Shown: piece after piece, positions 56,236 to 64,000 of the stretch
Layout of the letters: each line of letters starts with the position of its first letter
How positions within the stretch are numbered: the first letter of the stretch is position 1
Position numbers and translations under genes: made by a program
NCBI GenBank assembly: GCA_022711765.1
Contig: JAKLEB010000001.1
Coordinates: 1,966,694-2,030,693 of the forward strand
DNA from: Candidatus Krumholzibacteriota bacterium
GTDB taxonomy: Bacteria > Krumholzibacteriota > Krumholzibacteriia > LZORAL124-64-63
Direction: 5' to 3'
Length of the DNA stretch: 64,000 nt
Notes under the pieces: model-generated
Told to the model about the DNA's origin: nothing
Database searches by the model: none
The model's input: only the letters and a program-made list of their open reading frames with translations

Positions 56236-56877
56236 TCACTTGCGCTTGCCGGCCCGCAGGAAGTCCGGCAGATGAAGGAACGAGCGGCGGGGCCGCGACA
56301 CCTGCGCCTGGGACGGCTTTTTGACCTCGTTGAGGGTGCAGACGGCGGTGGGGTCGATCGCCGCGACGCGCCGCAGCAGCTCGGGGACCCGCCGGCGCCG
56401 CTCGATCACCAGAAGCACCTCGACCGGCTGGCTCGCGTTCTCCACGCCGACGAGCGCCGTCACCTCGTAGCCGAGGTCGCGCAGCTTCCGCGCCAGGTCC
56501 GCCTGGCGATCGTGGCCGAGGATCCGCACCAGCTCGAGGCCCATCGCCAGCGTCTGCTCGAGCACGCTGCCGACGATGTTGCCGACCGCGAACCCGCCGG
56601 CGTACGCCACGACGAGGTACCAGGTATCCAGGTGCCGGATGACCTGGCCGGCGGCGAGCAGCCAGACGATGATCTCGAAGAAGCCGAGGCCTGCCGCGAT
56701 GAACCGGTGGCCCCGGATGACCAGGATCGTGCGCAGGGTGCCGATCGAGACGTCGGCCACCCGCGCCGCGAAGATGACCGGAGTCATCACCAGGGGATGG
56801 GTCTGCAGGAACTCGAGCACGCGGTCGACCTCCGAGGGACTCGCCCCAGGCGGCCGGCCTGGGTCCGGCGCGAGCAT
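56236..56877 (-). CDS. UPF0316 family membrane protein (DUF5698/DUF2179)
   Basis: A 213-aa protein with three hydrophobic segments in the first 110 residues (F-A-A-R-V-A-D-V-S-I-G-T-L-R-T-I-L-V-I-R-G is the signature) and a C-terminal DUF2179 domain (V-L-L-V-I-E-R-R-R-R...I-D-P-T-A-V-C-T-L-N-E-V). Function is unknown; DUF2179 also occurs in YitT-like proteins and in nucleotide-binding folds. The ATG at 56877 is chosen from several; earlier starts are unlike family members. Confidence 0.8.
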   Translation of the reverse strand: MLAPDPGRPPGASPSEVDRVLEFLQTHPLVMTPVIFAARVADVSIGTLRTILVIRGHRFIAAGLGFFEIIVWLLAAGQVIRHLDTWYLVVAYAGGFAVGNIVGSVLEQTLAMGLELVRILGHDRQADLARKLRDLGYEVTALVGVENASQPVEVLLVIERRRRVPELLRRVAAIDPTAVCTLNEVKKPSQAQVSRPRRSFLHLPDFLRAGKRK

Positions 56878-56958
56878 ACACGCGCCGCCGGCTGCCGGAA
56901 ACGGATTGTGACGGCAGGAACGGCCGGCGGAAAAACCGTGCGACGCGGCCGGAGGCGA

Positions 56959-56967
56959 TGATAGAAT
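56959..56967 (+). promoter_or_regulatory. Extended -10 promoter for the small kinase gene
   Basis: TGATAGAAT (TG at 56959-56960, hexamer 56962-56967), 62 bases before the ATG at 57029. Confidence 0.5.
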
Positions 56968-57028
56968 CGCGCGACCGACGTCGCGCCGGCGCCTCGCGCC
57001 GACGATTCGCGCAGCCGGGGAGGCCAGC

Positions 57029-57778
57029 ATGGGCAGCGTCCGATCTCGCCACGCCGACCGGATCCGCACCTTCGCTCTCGCCCCCGGCGACCTGCTCGCC
57101 GGCAAGTACCTGGTCCAGGAGCGCCTCGGCCGGGGCTGGGAGGGCGAGGTCTACCTCGTGCGGGAGCGAGGCACGGGCGTCGAGCGGTCCGCCAAGCTGT
57201 TCTTCCCGCACCGCAACGCCGGCGGCCGGACCGCCCGTTACAACGCCCGCAAGCTGCACAAGCTCCGCCAGTGCTCGATCCTCATCAAGTACCACACCCA
57301 GGAGACCATCCGCCACCAGGGCCGGAGCGTGACCGCCCTGATCTCGGATTACGTCGACGGCGAGCCTCTCCCGGCGTTCCTGCGTCGCCAGCCGGGCGGT
57401 CGCCTCGACGCCTTCCAGGCGCTGCACCTGCTCCACGCCCTCGCGGCCGGCATCGAGGACATCCACGCGAGCGGCGAGTACCACGGCGACCTCCACGCCG
57501 CCAACGTGATCGTGAGCCGCCGGGGCCTCGGCTTCGAGGTCAAGCTCGTCGACCTCTTCCCGCCCGGTCGCCCCACCGCGGGCGCGGTCCAGGACGATGT
57601 CTGCGATCTCGTGCGCCTGCTCTACGACTGCGGCGGCGGCAAGCGCACCTATCGGCGGCAGCCGCCGGAATTCAAGGATGTGTGCTGCGGGCTGAAGCGG
57701 TCGCTCATCGCGCGGAAATTCCGTACCGCAGGCGAGCTGCGCTGGTACCTCGAGAACCTGGAGTGGTCGACGCGTTAG
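57029..57778 (+). CDS. Minimal protein-kinase-like protein
   Basis: A 249-aa kinase fold without extra domains. Glycine loop G-R-G-W-E-G-E-V-Y (about 34-42), S-A-K-L lysine near 56, catalytic loop Y-H-G-D-L-H-A-A-N (about 152-160) and V-D-L-F in place of D-F-G. The H-G-D-L-H-x-x-N form is that of atypical kinases (Bud32/RIO, aminoglycoside and LPS kinases) rather than of PknB, so the substrate may be a small molecule or a specific protein. Divergent from the UPF0316 gene. No membrane segment. Confidence 0.78.
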   Translation: MGSVRSRHADRIRTFALAPGDLLAGKYLVQERLGRGWEGEVYLVRERGTGVERSAKLFFPHRNAGGRTARYNARKLHKLRQCSILIKYHTQETIRHQGRSVTALISDYVDGEPLPAFLRRQPGGRLDAFQALHLLHALAAGIEDIHASGEYHGDLHAANVIVSRRGLGFEVKLVDLFPPGRPTAGAVQDDVCDLVRLLYDCGGGKRTYRRQPPEFKDVCCGLKRSLIARKFRTAGELRWYLENLEWSTR

Positions 57779-57784
57779 CGGCTC

Positions 57785-58399
57785 TCAGCGAATCGGGTCC
57801 GGCGTCTCGACCGTGAAGCGCCCCTCGCGGATCGCGGCGACGACCTGCGCCGCGTCGCTCGCCACGACCGCGAGCCGGTTCGCGTAGGCCCCGATGCCGC
57901 TCGCCCAGTGCGCGTCCGAGTTCGCGACCACCGGGAGGCCGAGCCGCTCGGCGTCCTGCCGGATGCGGCCGCGATGCCGCGACGGGACGTTCGGCGAGTA
58001 GGCTTCCAGGGCATCGGGACGACGGGACTCGAGGTCGATGCCGATCTCCGCCTGATAGCGGTACGGATGGGCGAGGACGAGGAGCCCCCCGTGCTCGCGG
58101 ACGTGGTCGTGCAGCTCGGGCCAGGACCAGGCGCCGCGCTCGAGGCGGGGATCGTCGAGGCCGACCACGAGGATGTCCTCGCCCTCGGCATCCAGCGTGA
58201 TCTCGATCCCGGGCAACAGCAGGATCTCCGGGAACAGCTCGCTCCATTCCCGCCGCTGGCGCGTCGGCACCAGGCGATGATGGTCGGTGATCGCGACCGC
58301 GCCGAGGCCGGCGTCGCGCGCAGCCGAGAGCTGCTCGAGCGTCGTCGACAAGGCGCAGCTCGAGCGCTCGCTGGTGTGGATATGGAGATCGACCCGCAT
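57785..58399 (-). CDS. PHP-domain phosphoesterase
   Basis: A 204-aa metal-dependent phosphoesterase. The PHP metal motifs are all visible: D-L-H-I-H-T at the start, I-T-D-H-H (about 40), G-I-E-I-T (about 68), A-H-P-Y (about 107) and N-S-D-A-H-W near 165. Such single-domain proteins act on nucleotides or sugar phosphates. It converges on the small kinase gene with six bases between stops. Confidence 0.88.
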   Translation of the reverse strand: MRVDLHIHTSERSSCALSTTLEQLSAARDAGLGAVAITDHHRLVPTRQRREWSELFPEILLLPGIEITLDAEGEDILVVGLDDPRLERGAWSWPELHDHVREHGGLLVLAHPYRYQAEIGIDLESRRPDALEAYSPNVPSRHRGRIRQDAERLGLPVVANSDAHWASGIGAYANRLAVVASDAAQVVAAIREGRFTVETPDPIR

Positions 58400-58530
58400 G
58401 GCCGGTCCAAGCTACATCGGGCACCCCCCCGGCGCCAGGCACCCGTTCGCTCCGGTCGCGGAATCGCCCGACAGCAGCGATATTGGCTCCTCATCGCGCC
58501 TGCCGAGACCCCCACCGGAAGCCGTCGATC

Positions 58531-59424
58531 GTGACCGACACAGCCCGCCTCAGCCGCCCTGGGTTGCTGAACCTCTCCGTGGTCTACGTGGTCTGGGGAA
58601 GCACCTACCTCGCGATCCGCGTCGCCGTGCGCGACGGCGCGGGATTCCCTCCCTTCACGCTCGCCTTCCTGCGCGTCTTGACCGCGTCGGCGGTCCTGCT
58701 CGGCTGGGCCAGGCTGAGCGGCGAGCGGATCCGCCTTTCCCGCCGGGAAATCGTGCTCATGGCTGCGACGGGCAGCTTGCTGTGGCTCGGCGGCAATGCC
58801 CTGGTGAACCTGGGGGAGCGGCGCGCGTCGTCCGGCCTCGCCGCCCTGCTCGTGGCGGCGATGCCGATCTGGGCCGAGCTGATCGCCATCGTCGTCGACC
58901 GGCGCCTGCCCCGCTGGAAGTCCGCCGGATCCGTGCTGATCGGGTTCGCCGGCGTCGGGCTGCTCTGCCTGCCGGTCCTGCGCGACGGCACGCGCTCCGA
59001 CGTGCTCTCGCTGGCGGCGCTCCTGATCGCGCCGCTCTTCTGGGCGATCGGATCGGTCTGGCTGCAGCGAAGCAGGCCCGATCTCGGCGTGCGGGCGATC
59101 TCTGGCTGGCAGCAGCTGCTCGCCGCCGGGTCCCTGCTCGTGATGGCCCTCGTGACCCGCGAGCCGCTGCCGGCGCCGTCCGGCGAGGCATGGCTCGCCT
59201 TCCTGTACCTGGTCGTCTTCGGCTCGGTGATCGCCTTCACGGCGTACATGGCGACGATCCGCGTGTTGCCGTATCGGGTCGTTGCAACCTACGCGTACGT
59301 CAACCCCGTGATCGCCGTATTCCTCGGCTGGCTGATCCTCGACGAGGCGATCACCGCGTGGACGCTGACCGGAGCGGCGCTGGTCGTGGCCGGGGTGATG
59401 GGGATCTTCCAGAACCACGCCTGA
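58531..59424 (+). CDS. EamA-family drug/metabolite exporter (DMT superfamily)
   Basis: A 297-aa membrane protein with ten hydrophobic segments in two repeated halves, the EamA arrangement. V-W-G-S-T-Y-L-A-I-R early and Y-V-N-P-V-I-A-V-F-L-G-W in the second half are typical of the YedA-like branch. It exports amino acids or other metabolites; the substrate is unknown. A GTG at 58531 is chosen because the upstream part of the frame looks non-coding. Confidence 0.88.
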   Translation: MTDTARLSRPGLLNLSVVYVVWGSTYLAIRVAVRDGAGFPPFTLAFLRVLTASAVLLGWARLSGERIRLSRREIVLMAATGSLLWLGGNALVNLGERRASSGLAALLVAAMPIWAELIAIVVDRRLPRWKSAGSVLIGFAGVGLLCLPVLRDGTRSDVLSLAALLIAPLFWAIGSVWLQRSRPDLGVRAISGWQQLLAAGSLLVMALVTREPLPAPSGEAWLAFLYLVVFGSVIAFTAYMATIRVLPYRVVATYAYVNPVIAVFLGWLILDEAITAWTLTGAALVVAGVMGIFQNHA

Positions 59425-59435
59425 GCGGCCGACAG

Positions 59436-62123
59436 CTACGTGTCGTCCCGATCCGGCACCGGCCGCCCCAGATCGGCGCACAGGCTCGCCAGCCTGGCCC
59501 GCTCGGCGGGGCGGTCGAAGTCGAAGAACTCGCGGTACGGCCGCCTCAACGCATCGACGACTTCGCCGGTCTCCGGCTCCGCGCTGGCGGGCAGCTCGCG
59601 ACGCACGGCGGCGAGGTCCACGCCGCTCAGCTTCAGCGGCATGAACTGCTTCACGAGGCCCACGTGCACGAGCAGTCGGCCGAGCCCCTGCGAGAGGATC
59701 ACGCCCTTGGCGAGGTTGAGCTTGCGCTCGCCGACGTCGCCGAGGATGTCGCGGTACTTCTGGTGCAGGACCCATTCGTTCAGCACGAGGCCGACCTCGT
59801 CGGGAGCGAGACAGCGCCAGAGAGCGGCCGGGGCGTCGGGTGCGACGAGCGATCCGATCACGAAGGCGCCGGCCTGGTAGCCCGTGCGCCCCCGGTCGCG
59901 GCCCGCGCGGACTGCGGCCGCGAGCAGCGCGGCCTGCCGGTCGACCGAGAGCAGGCGGAATGCCACCTGGTTGGACAGGTGCATGCCGAGGGTCGTCTCG
60001 AACAGCCGCTCGACCATCCGGTCCCGGTTCGCGTCGAAGCAGCGGTCGACGAACTGGGCTGACTGGTCCGGCTCGGCCCGCAGGTTGCCGGAACGGAGCG
60101 CATGGCCGAGGTCCTGCAAGCTCGTGAACTCGCTCTCGGTCGCGTTCTCGACGAGGCGCCGGTACTCGCGGAAATACGTCGCGAGCAACTCGAACTTCTC
60201 GCGCTCGTGCGGCCCGAACTCGACATCCTCGCCGTCCATGAAGCGCAGCAGCCTCGCCGGGGCGAACACCGCCTTGCCCATGTAGAGGGTCTTCTGGCGG
60301 CTCGAGACCGTGACCCAGTCGCCCTCCGCCAGGCACCGGCCCGCGCGGTTGACGAGGGTGCGCCCGTCGCCGCCGATCCGCACGCCGTCCTTCTCGAGAT
60401 CCAGGAGCGCCGGGATGCCGAGGGTCTGGGCGGTCGTGACGACGTGGATCGCGGCGGGGCTCAGGCTGCAGATCCCCTGGACCGTCTGCATGGTGATCGC
60501 GTCCGTGGGCTCGAACCGCGCCTTGACAAGGATGATGCTGTCGCCGTCGCGCCGGCGATGGCCGTGCGCGACGCGCTCGGACGCGAAATAGACGCGGCCG
60601 CTCACCGCGGACCGCGGCAGCACGGAGACGCCGCGGCAGAAGGGCTCGAGGCTCTCGAGCGACCGCGGATCGATCGCGTCGGACTCGAGCTGCCGCACGT
60701 GGTACGGCTTGATCAGCTCGCGCACGCGCTGGGCGCCGATCTCCCCCGCGCGGTAGAGATTCATGACCGCGGTCAGCATGCCTGCGCCCGACAGCTCGGC
60801 CTCGTTGACCTGCAGGATCGTGAACGTGCCGTGGACGCCGGTGAACTCGACCATCACCGGCCCGCCGAAGATCTGCTCGAGCTGCGGCAGCCGGCGCCAG
60901 AAGTGATGGACTGCTGGGAACGACGCGCGCGCGGCCTGGGCGTCCTGCAGGTGGATCTCCTGGGGCACGAGGCGGCCGGTCATCAGGTCCTCGCCGTAGA
61001 TCGCGCGGGCGTATTGCAGGTGGACGCCGGTGCCCAGGCGCGGGTGCCGGCTGTAGAGGACGCCGGCGTACGATTCCTTGTCGATCACGCTGCAGACCAT
61101 GCGCTGCAGGATCACCGTCGGGTAGACGATCGCGTCGGTCATGAAGCTGCGCAGGGCGTCGAAATGCCGCTCGTAGTAGGCGTAGATGCGCTCGAGGAAG
61201 AAGTCGATCTGGTGGTAGGGGTCGTCGAGCAGCCGGGGGTCGCTGGCGGCGATCAGGCTCTCGATGGCGGCGGAGAGATCGTCGTTCGCCTGGCGCGAGA
61301 GGTCGGGCCGGATCGCGTCGACGTAGCGGTGGGCGGCCTCGGGGTCGAGCGCCTCGAGGAGCGTGCGCCGGGCGTTGAGCCGTATGCGGGCGGCGGCATC
61401 GTCGCCGTAGCGCGCTGGCAGCCCCGGCAGCAGCGCCGGCGTGAGGCCGACGTTCAGGTACGTCGGCATGAAGCCGGGCAGGTACTGCGGCATCGCCGAA
61501 CGCATCGCGATCAGGAGCGGATTGACCGGATCGCCGAGAATGCGGCCACTGAGCTTCTCGAGGTTGTGGATCGCGTCGCGGGTGCAGGAACGACGCTGGT
61601 CGGCCGGCAGCCGGTAGACGCCGCCCGCCAGCAGGTTGAAATCGGGAGTGGCGAAGCCCTGGCGGGAAAGCTGCAACAGGATCGCGCCCTTGTGGCTGAT
61701 CTGGGTCTGCGGATGATCGCGCTCGGTCGTGTAGGGGATCACCCAGTCGTTCTCGACGAGGCCGGGCCCGGCGAAGCGGGCGGCGATCTTCGGGTACAGG
61801 TCGGCCGTGATCCGGCGCAGGTCCGCCTGAGCGTCCTCGTCGCCGCAGCGTGCTCGACGGATCAGGTCCACATGGGCGGCGGCGCGGTCCACCACCACGC
61901 GGTCCAGGAACCGGACGTCGTAATCGCGCACCTGGATCGTCGCGAGTCGACCGTCGCTCGCGCGGTAGTCGATCTCGGCCGGCAGGTACCCCGGGGCTCG
62001 CTCGTACCGGGTGCCCCTCACGCGGTGCTCGAGATTCGCGCAGATCAGGCGGGCGGAGGTGTATTCAGATCGGACCTCGGTGATCCGGGTGATCGGGGGG
62101 TCGAGATCGTGGCCGTGGGACAT
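59436..62123 (-). CDS. PPDK-like protein (nucleotide-binding and swivel domains, no PEP-binding barrel)
   Basis: An 895-aa protein resembling the N-terminal two-thirds of pyruvate phosphate dikinase. ATP-grasp-like features: H-K-G-A-I-L-L-Q-L-S-R-Q-G near 145, M-R-S-A-M-P-Q-Y-L-P-G near 208, I-V-Y-P-T-V-I-L-Q-R-M-V near 335, V-E-F-T-G-V-H-G-T-F-T-I-L-Q. The swivel domain follows (about 530-630), but instead of G-G-x-T-S-H-A-A it reads L-S-P-A-A-I-H-V-V-T-T-A-Q-T-L-G-I-P-A-L, so the phosphohistidine is missing or moved. The last 260 residues are helical and not PPDK. ATP may be used, but phosphotransfer through the canonical His is not expected. Confidence 0.75.
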   Translation of the reverse strand: MSHGHDLDPPITRITEVRSEYTSARLICANLEHRVRGTRYERAPGYLPAEIDYRASDGRLATIQVRDYDVRFLDRVVVDRAAAHVDLIRRARCGDEDAQADLRRITADLYPKIAARFAGPGLVENDWVIPYTTERDHPQTQISHKGAILLQLSRQGFATPDFNLLAGGVYRLPADQRRSCTRDAIHNLEKLSGRILGDPVNPLLIAMRSAMPQYLPGFMPTYLNVGLTPALLPGLPARYGDDAAARIRLNARRTLLEALDPEAAHRYVDAIRPDLSRQANDDLSAAIESLIAASDPRLLDDPYHQIDFFLERIYAYYERHFDALRSFMTDAIVYPTVILQRMVCSVIDKESYAGVLYSRHPRLGTGVHLQYARAIYGEDLMTGRLVPQEIHLQDAQAARASFPAVHHFWRRLPQLEQIFGGPVMVEFTGVHGTFTILQVNEAELSGAGMLTAVMNLYRAGEIGAQRVRELIKPYHVRQLESDAIDPRSLESLEPFCRGVSVLPRSAVSGRVYFASERVAHGHRRRDGDSIILVKARFEPTDAITMQTVQGICSLSPAAIHVVTTAQTLGIPALLDLEKDGVRIGGDGRTLVNRAGRCLAEGDWVTVSSRQKTLYMGKAVFAPARLLRFMDGEDVEFGPHEREKFELLATYFREYRRLVENATESEFTSLQDLGHALRSGNLRAEPDQSAQFVDRCFDANRDRMVERLFETTLGMHLSNQVAFRLLSVDRQAALLAAAVRAGRDRGRTGYQAGAFVIGSLVAPDAPAALWRCLAPDEVGLVLNEWVLHQKYRDILGDVGERKLNLAKGVILSQGLGRLLVHVGLVKQFMPLKLSGVDLAAVRRELPASAEPETGEVVDALRRPYREFFDFDRPAERARLASLCADLGRPVPDRDDT

Positions 62124-62267
62124 CGGGAGCCGCCTGGAACTCGGGGTGCCGCGCGCGGGCGTCCTGGATTGGTGTTACTCCGCGGCCCGGGACCATGTCA
62201 ATCGAGGGATGGCCGGCGCGCCTCGAGGCCTCATGCCCGACTCCAGCCGCCGAGCCCGCTCAGACGC

Positions 62268-62297
62268 GAACCCCGCCTCCTCGCGGAAGCGGGGTTC
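62268..62297 (-). terminator. Hairpin behind the RRM gene
   Basis: A 9-bp stem GAACCCCGC/GCGGGGTTC (62268-62276, 62289-62297), 33 bases past the stop; no T-tract follows. Confidence 0.4.
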
Positions 62298-62330
62298 CAG
62301 TCGTCTCGACGACCTTGTGGGTAGCAGGAA

Positions 62331-62678
62331 CTACCAGCCCCCACGGCCACGGCCACCACCACCGCCGCCGCCGCCGCCGCCAAAGCCGCCACGGCCACGG
62401 CCACCGCCGCCGCCGCCGCCGCCGCGCCGATCCTCGGCCTCGTTGACGCGGAGGTTACGGCCGCCCATCTCGTACCCGTTCAGGGCCGCGATGGCCGCCT
62501 GGGCCTCGGCATCGTCCATCTCCACGAAACCAAAGCCCCTGGGACGGCCGGTCTCGCGGTCGTTGATCAGGGCGACCGAGTGTACGGTGCCGTGCTGGCC
62601 AAACAGTTCGGTGAGGTCCTCGTCAGTGGCCGAGAAAGGCAGGTTACCCACGTAGATCTTCTTCACGATCACGAACAT
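62331..62678 (-). CDS. Glycine-rich RRM RNA-binding protein
   Basis: A protein of about 115 aa, cold-shock/Rbp type. One RRM: RNP2 K-I-Y-V-G-N-L at the N-terminus and RNP1 R-G-F-G-F-V-E-M near 52, followed by a tail of Gly and Arg (G-rich runs, R-G-R-G-G, final W) as in cyanobacterial and plant glycine-rich proteins. Start: ATG 62678 has AAAGG directly against it; GTG 62672 would have ideal spacing and gives a two-residue shorter protein. A hairpin at 62681-62701 includes the ribosome site, which may control translation. Confidence 0.9.
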   Translation of the reverse strand: MFVIVKKIYVGNLPFSATDEDLTELFGQHGTVHSVALINDRETGRPRGFGFVEMDDAEAQAAIAALNGYEMGGRNLRVNEAEDRRGGGGGGGGRGRGGFGGGGGGGGGGRGRGGW

Positions 62679-62680
62679 CC

Positions 62681-62701
62681 TTTGCCGGTTGCTCCGGCAA
62701 A
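62681..62701 (-). promoter_or_regulatory. Hairpin over the ribosome-binding site of the RRM gene
   Basis: TTTGCCGG, five-base loop, CCGGCAAA: a perfect 8-bp stem ending in the AAA of the AAAGG ribosome site on the minus strand. The stem could block initiation until melted, for example by temperature or a chaperone. Confidence 0.45.
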
Positions 62702-62985
62702 CGTAAGCGTCTGGTGCCGCCGGCCATCTCCGGGAGGTCCCTCGCGCTTCATCCAACGATCCGGCCGCGTGCCGGATCCACCCCACATCGCGCACCTGAT
62801 CCCGGCGCGCTCGGCGCCGGGAATGCGGAGACTCCGGGACGGTCCTCGATCCGGTTACGACGTTCCTGCTGGTCTCCGGATGACTCTGGCGACGGGCGAG
62901 GTCTCGTAGCGGAAAAAGGCAGTGTTCCCGGGTGGGACGGCGAAATGGTATGCCACCGGCCCCGGTTTGGCAAGAACAAATCGTG

Positions 62986-63660
62986 TCAGGCGGCGGGGAT
63001 GACGTACCAAAGCACGCAGGCGCAGTGCAGTGCGGTCCCCGCCAGGACGAACAGATGCCAGACCGCGTGGTGGTAGGGAAACACCCGCCACGCGTAGAAC
63101 ACGGCTCCGCCGCTGTATGCCGCCCCGCCCAGGCCCAGGAGCCAGAGCGCGGGCGCGGGCAGGGCGGCCGCGAGCGGCTTCGCCGCGATCACGACCAGCC
63201 AGCCGAGCGCCAGGTAGAAGACCAGCGACAAGCGCTTCCAGGGCCGCCGCAGGACCACCTCGTAGACGATGCCCAGGATCGCCAGCCCCCAGGCCAGTCC
63301 GAAGAGCGTCCAGCCCCACCGGCCGCCCAGGACGTTCAGGCAGAACGGTGTATAGGTGCCCGCGATCAGCAGATAGATCGCGCCGTGGTCCATCAGCTTG
63401 AACACGCGCTTGGCGCGCCCCGCGACCAGGGCGTGGTAGAGCGTCGAAGCCGCGTAGAGGGTCACCATGGTGGCGCCGAAGACCGCGACGCCGACGACGA
63501 GCCGCACGTCGCCGCGCCTCACCGCCAGGGTCACGAGGACCACGAGGCAGGCGAGGCAGCCGAGGGTCCCCAGACCGTGGGTGACGGCGTGGGCGACCTC
63601 CTCTCCGGTCGAGAAGCGATCGTGCCGGAACGCGCCGCGCATCGGCTGGCTCTCGGGCAT
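62986..63660 (-). CDS. Hemolysin III / TrhA (PAQR) family membrane protein
   Basis: A seven-TM protein of about 224 aa. PAQR-type motifs: H-A-V-T-H-G-L-G-T early, S-T-L-Y-H-A-L near 90 and [16 protein letters not shown] near 105, plus H-H-A-V-W-H-L-F-V near the end, giving the conserved metal-binding His set. The bacterial family is linked to membrane fluidity control. The frame stays open to 63732; the residues before 63660 are not family-like, so I start there, although no strong ribosome site is present. Confidence 0.88.
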   Translation of the reverse strand: MPESQPMRGAFRHDRFSTGEEVAHAVTHGLGTLGCLACLVVLVTLAVRRGDVRLVVGVAVFGATMVTLYAASTLYHALVAGRAKRVFKLMDHGAIYLLIAGTYTPFCLNVLGGRWGWTLFGLAWGLAILGIVYEVVLRRPWKRLSLVFYLALGWLVVIAAKPLAAALPAPALWLLGLGGAAYSGGAVFYAWRVFPYHHAVWHLFVLAGTALHCACVLWYVIPAA

Positions 63661-63721
63661 GGGCTCAGTGCGGACGATCCACGACGTCCCGCAGTGCCCC
63701 GCCGGCCGCGGCGACCGCCGG

Positions 63722-64000
63722 CTATTCGCCATGCCTCTCGATCACTCGCAGGATCCCTCGCCGGCACGCCGCGCAGAACGGCTTGACGCCCTTGGTGAAC
63801 ATGATGCAGTCCAGCTCGGCGCGGTACATGCCCTCGCTGCAGTAGCCCGCGCCCTCGAACGCACCGACCTGGCCCCGGAACCGGCTGCGCGCGAAGTAGG
63901 CGTCGACCCGCTCCTGGTGCGACCGCGACAGATCCTCGCCCTCGGCCTTGGCCGCCGCGATCTCGCCCGCGGGTGCGCCGGCGCGCATCAGCTCCGCCAC
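63722..64000 (-). CDS. IgA peptidase M64 family protein, C-terminal part
   Basis: Truncated by the window edge: only the last 92 residues are visible. F-E-G-A-G-Y-C-S-E-G-M-Y-R-A and I-M-F-T-K-G-V-K-P-F-C...C-R resemble the conserved end of M64 metallopeptidases (F-E-G-A-G-Y-A-S-K-G-L-Y-R-P in relatives). The catalytic H-E-x-x-H would be upstream, outside the window. Its stop lies about 60 bases upstream of the chosen PAQR start, so the two may be co-transcribed. Confidence 0.7.
   Translation of the reverse strand: MAELMRAGAPAGEIAAAKAEGEDLSRSHQERVDAYFARSRFRGQVGAFEGAGYCSEGMYRAELDCIMFTKGVKPFCAACRRGILRVIERHGE

Noticed and set aside
59436..62123. Full pyruvate phosphate dikinase
   Set aside because: The PEP-binding barrel and the T-S-H-A phosphohistidine motif are missing.

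Overview
The window comes from a GC-rich bacterial chromosome. The best fit is a little-cultured lineage of the FCB superphylum (Krumholzibacteriota/Eisenbacteria/Latescibacterota-like). Four secreted proteins end in a FlgD-Ig-like module of the type seen in C-terminal sorting domains (NPFN..T.I pattern, final hydrophobic-K/R end). There are several lipoproteins with D/S-rich tethers, an ECF sigma factor paired with a PknB-type kinase carrying TPRs, GTP-type PEP carboxykinase, a split methylmalonyl-CoA mutase with MeaB, and a nonaheme lipoprotein cytochrome. The lineage is inferred from these features, not proven.

Layout. 1-4.3 kb: sugar/cation symporter, TspO, and an unknown lipoprotein. 4.3-8.3 kb (minus): ECF sigma factor and Ser/Thr kinase, translationally linked, then a secreted Ala/Cys repeat protein. 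8.6-21 kb is the accessory region: an LVIVD beta-propeller protein and a Trp/Tyr-rich protein (both with sorting-type C-termini), two small secreted proteins, a second TPR kinase, a dockerin-like remnant, HEAT-repeat and ABC-ATPase remnants, and four decayed copies of one IS91-type (HUH) transposase. 21-26.5 kb (minus): an operon for NuoE, NuoF and a 1037-aa fusion of NuoG-like and GltD/NfnB-like modules. 26.6-32.7 kb (plus): DUF4388-HDOD protein, then an overlapping operon of acidic protein, agmatinase-family enzyme and hybrid histidine kinase. 32.7-39.4 kb: four secreted proteins. 39.6-45.2 kb: MeaB, methylmalonyl-CoA mutase large and B12 subunits and a DAACS symporter on minus, with a divergent acyl-CoA dehydrogenase. 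45.5-49.3 kb: nonaheme cytochrome, then HemX/CcsA-like and HemA. 49.5-55.4 kb: lipoprotein, sorting-domain protein, PEPCK. 55.5-64 kb: membrane proteins, a small kinase, PHP phosphoesterase, DMT exporter, PPDK-like protein, Gly-rich RRM protein, hemolysin-III family protein and the C-terminus of an M64 peptidase.

How it fits together. The metabolic genes suggest propionyl/methylmalonyl-CoA and acyl-CoA oxidation feeding PEPCK, with flavin/Fe-S pyridine-nucleotide chemistry from the Nuo-like complex and extracytoplasmic electron transfer through the multiheme cytochrome. HemX/HemA would support haem supply. Many remaining genes are exported proteins with one of two recurrent C-termini: the FlgD-Ig-like module, or a short T[WY]..VK.L[YF] tail. 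The tail occurs on three otherwise unrelated small secreted proteins and is the most interesting candidate for something undescribed. Promoters in the window recurrently use an extended -10 (TGnTAnnnT). No tRNA, rRNA or CRISPR array was found.
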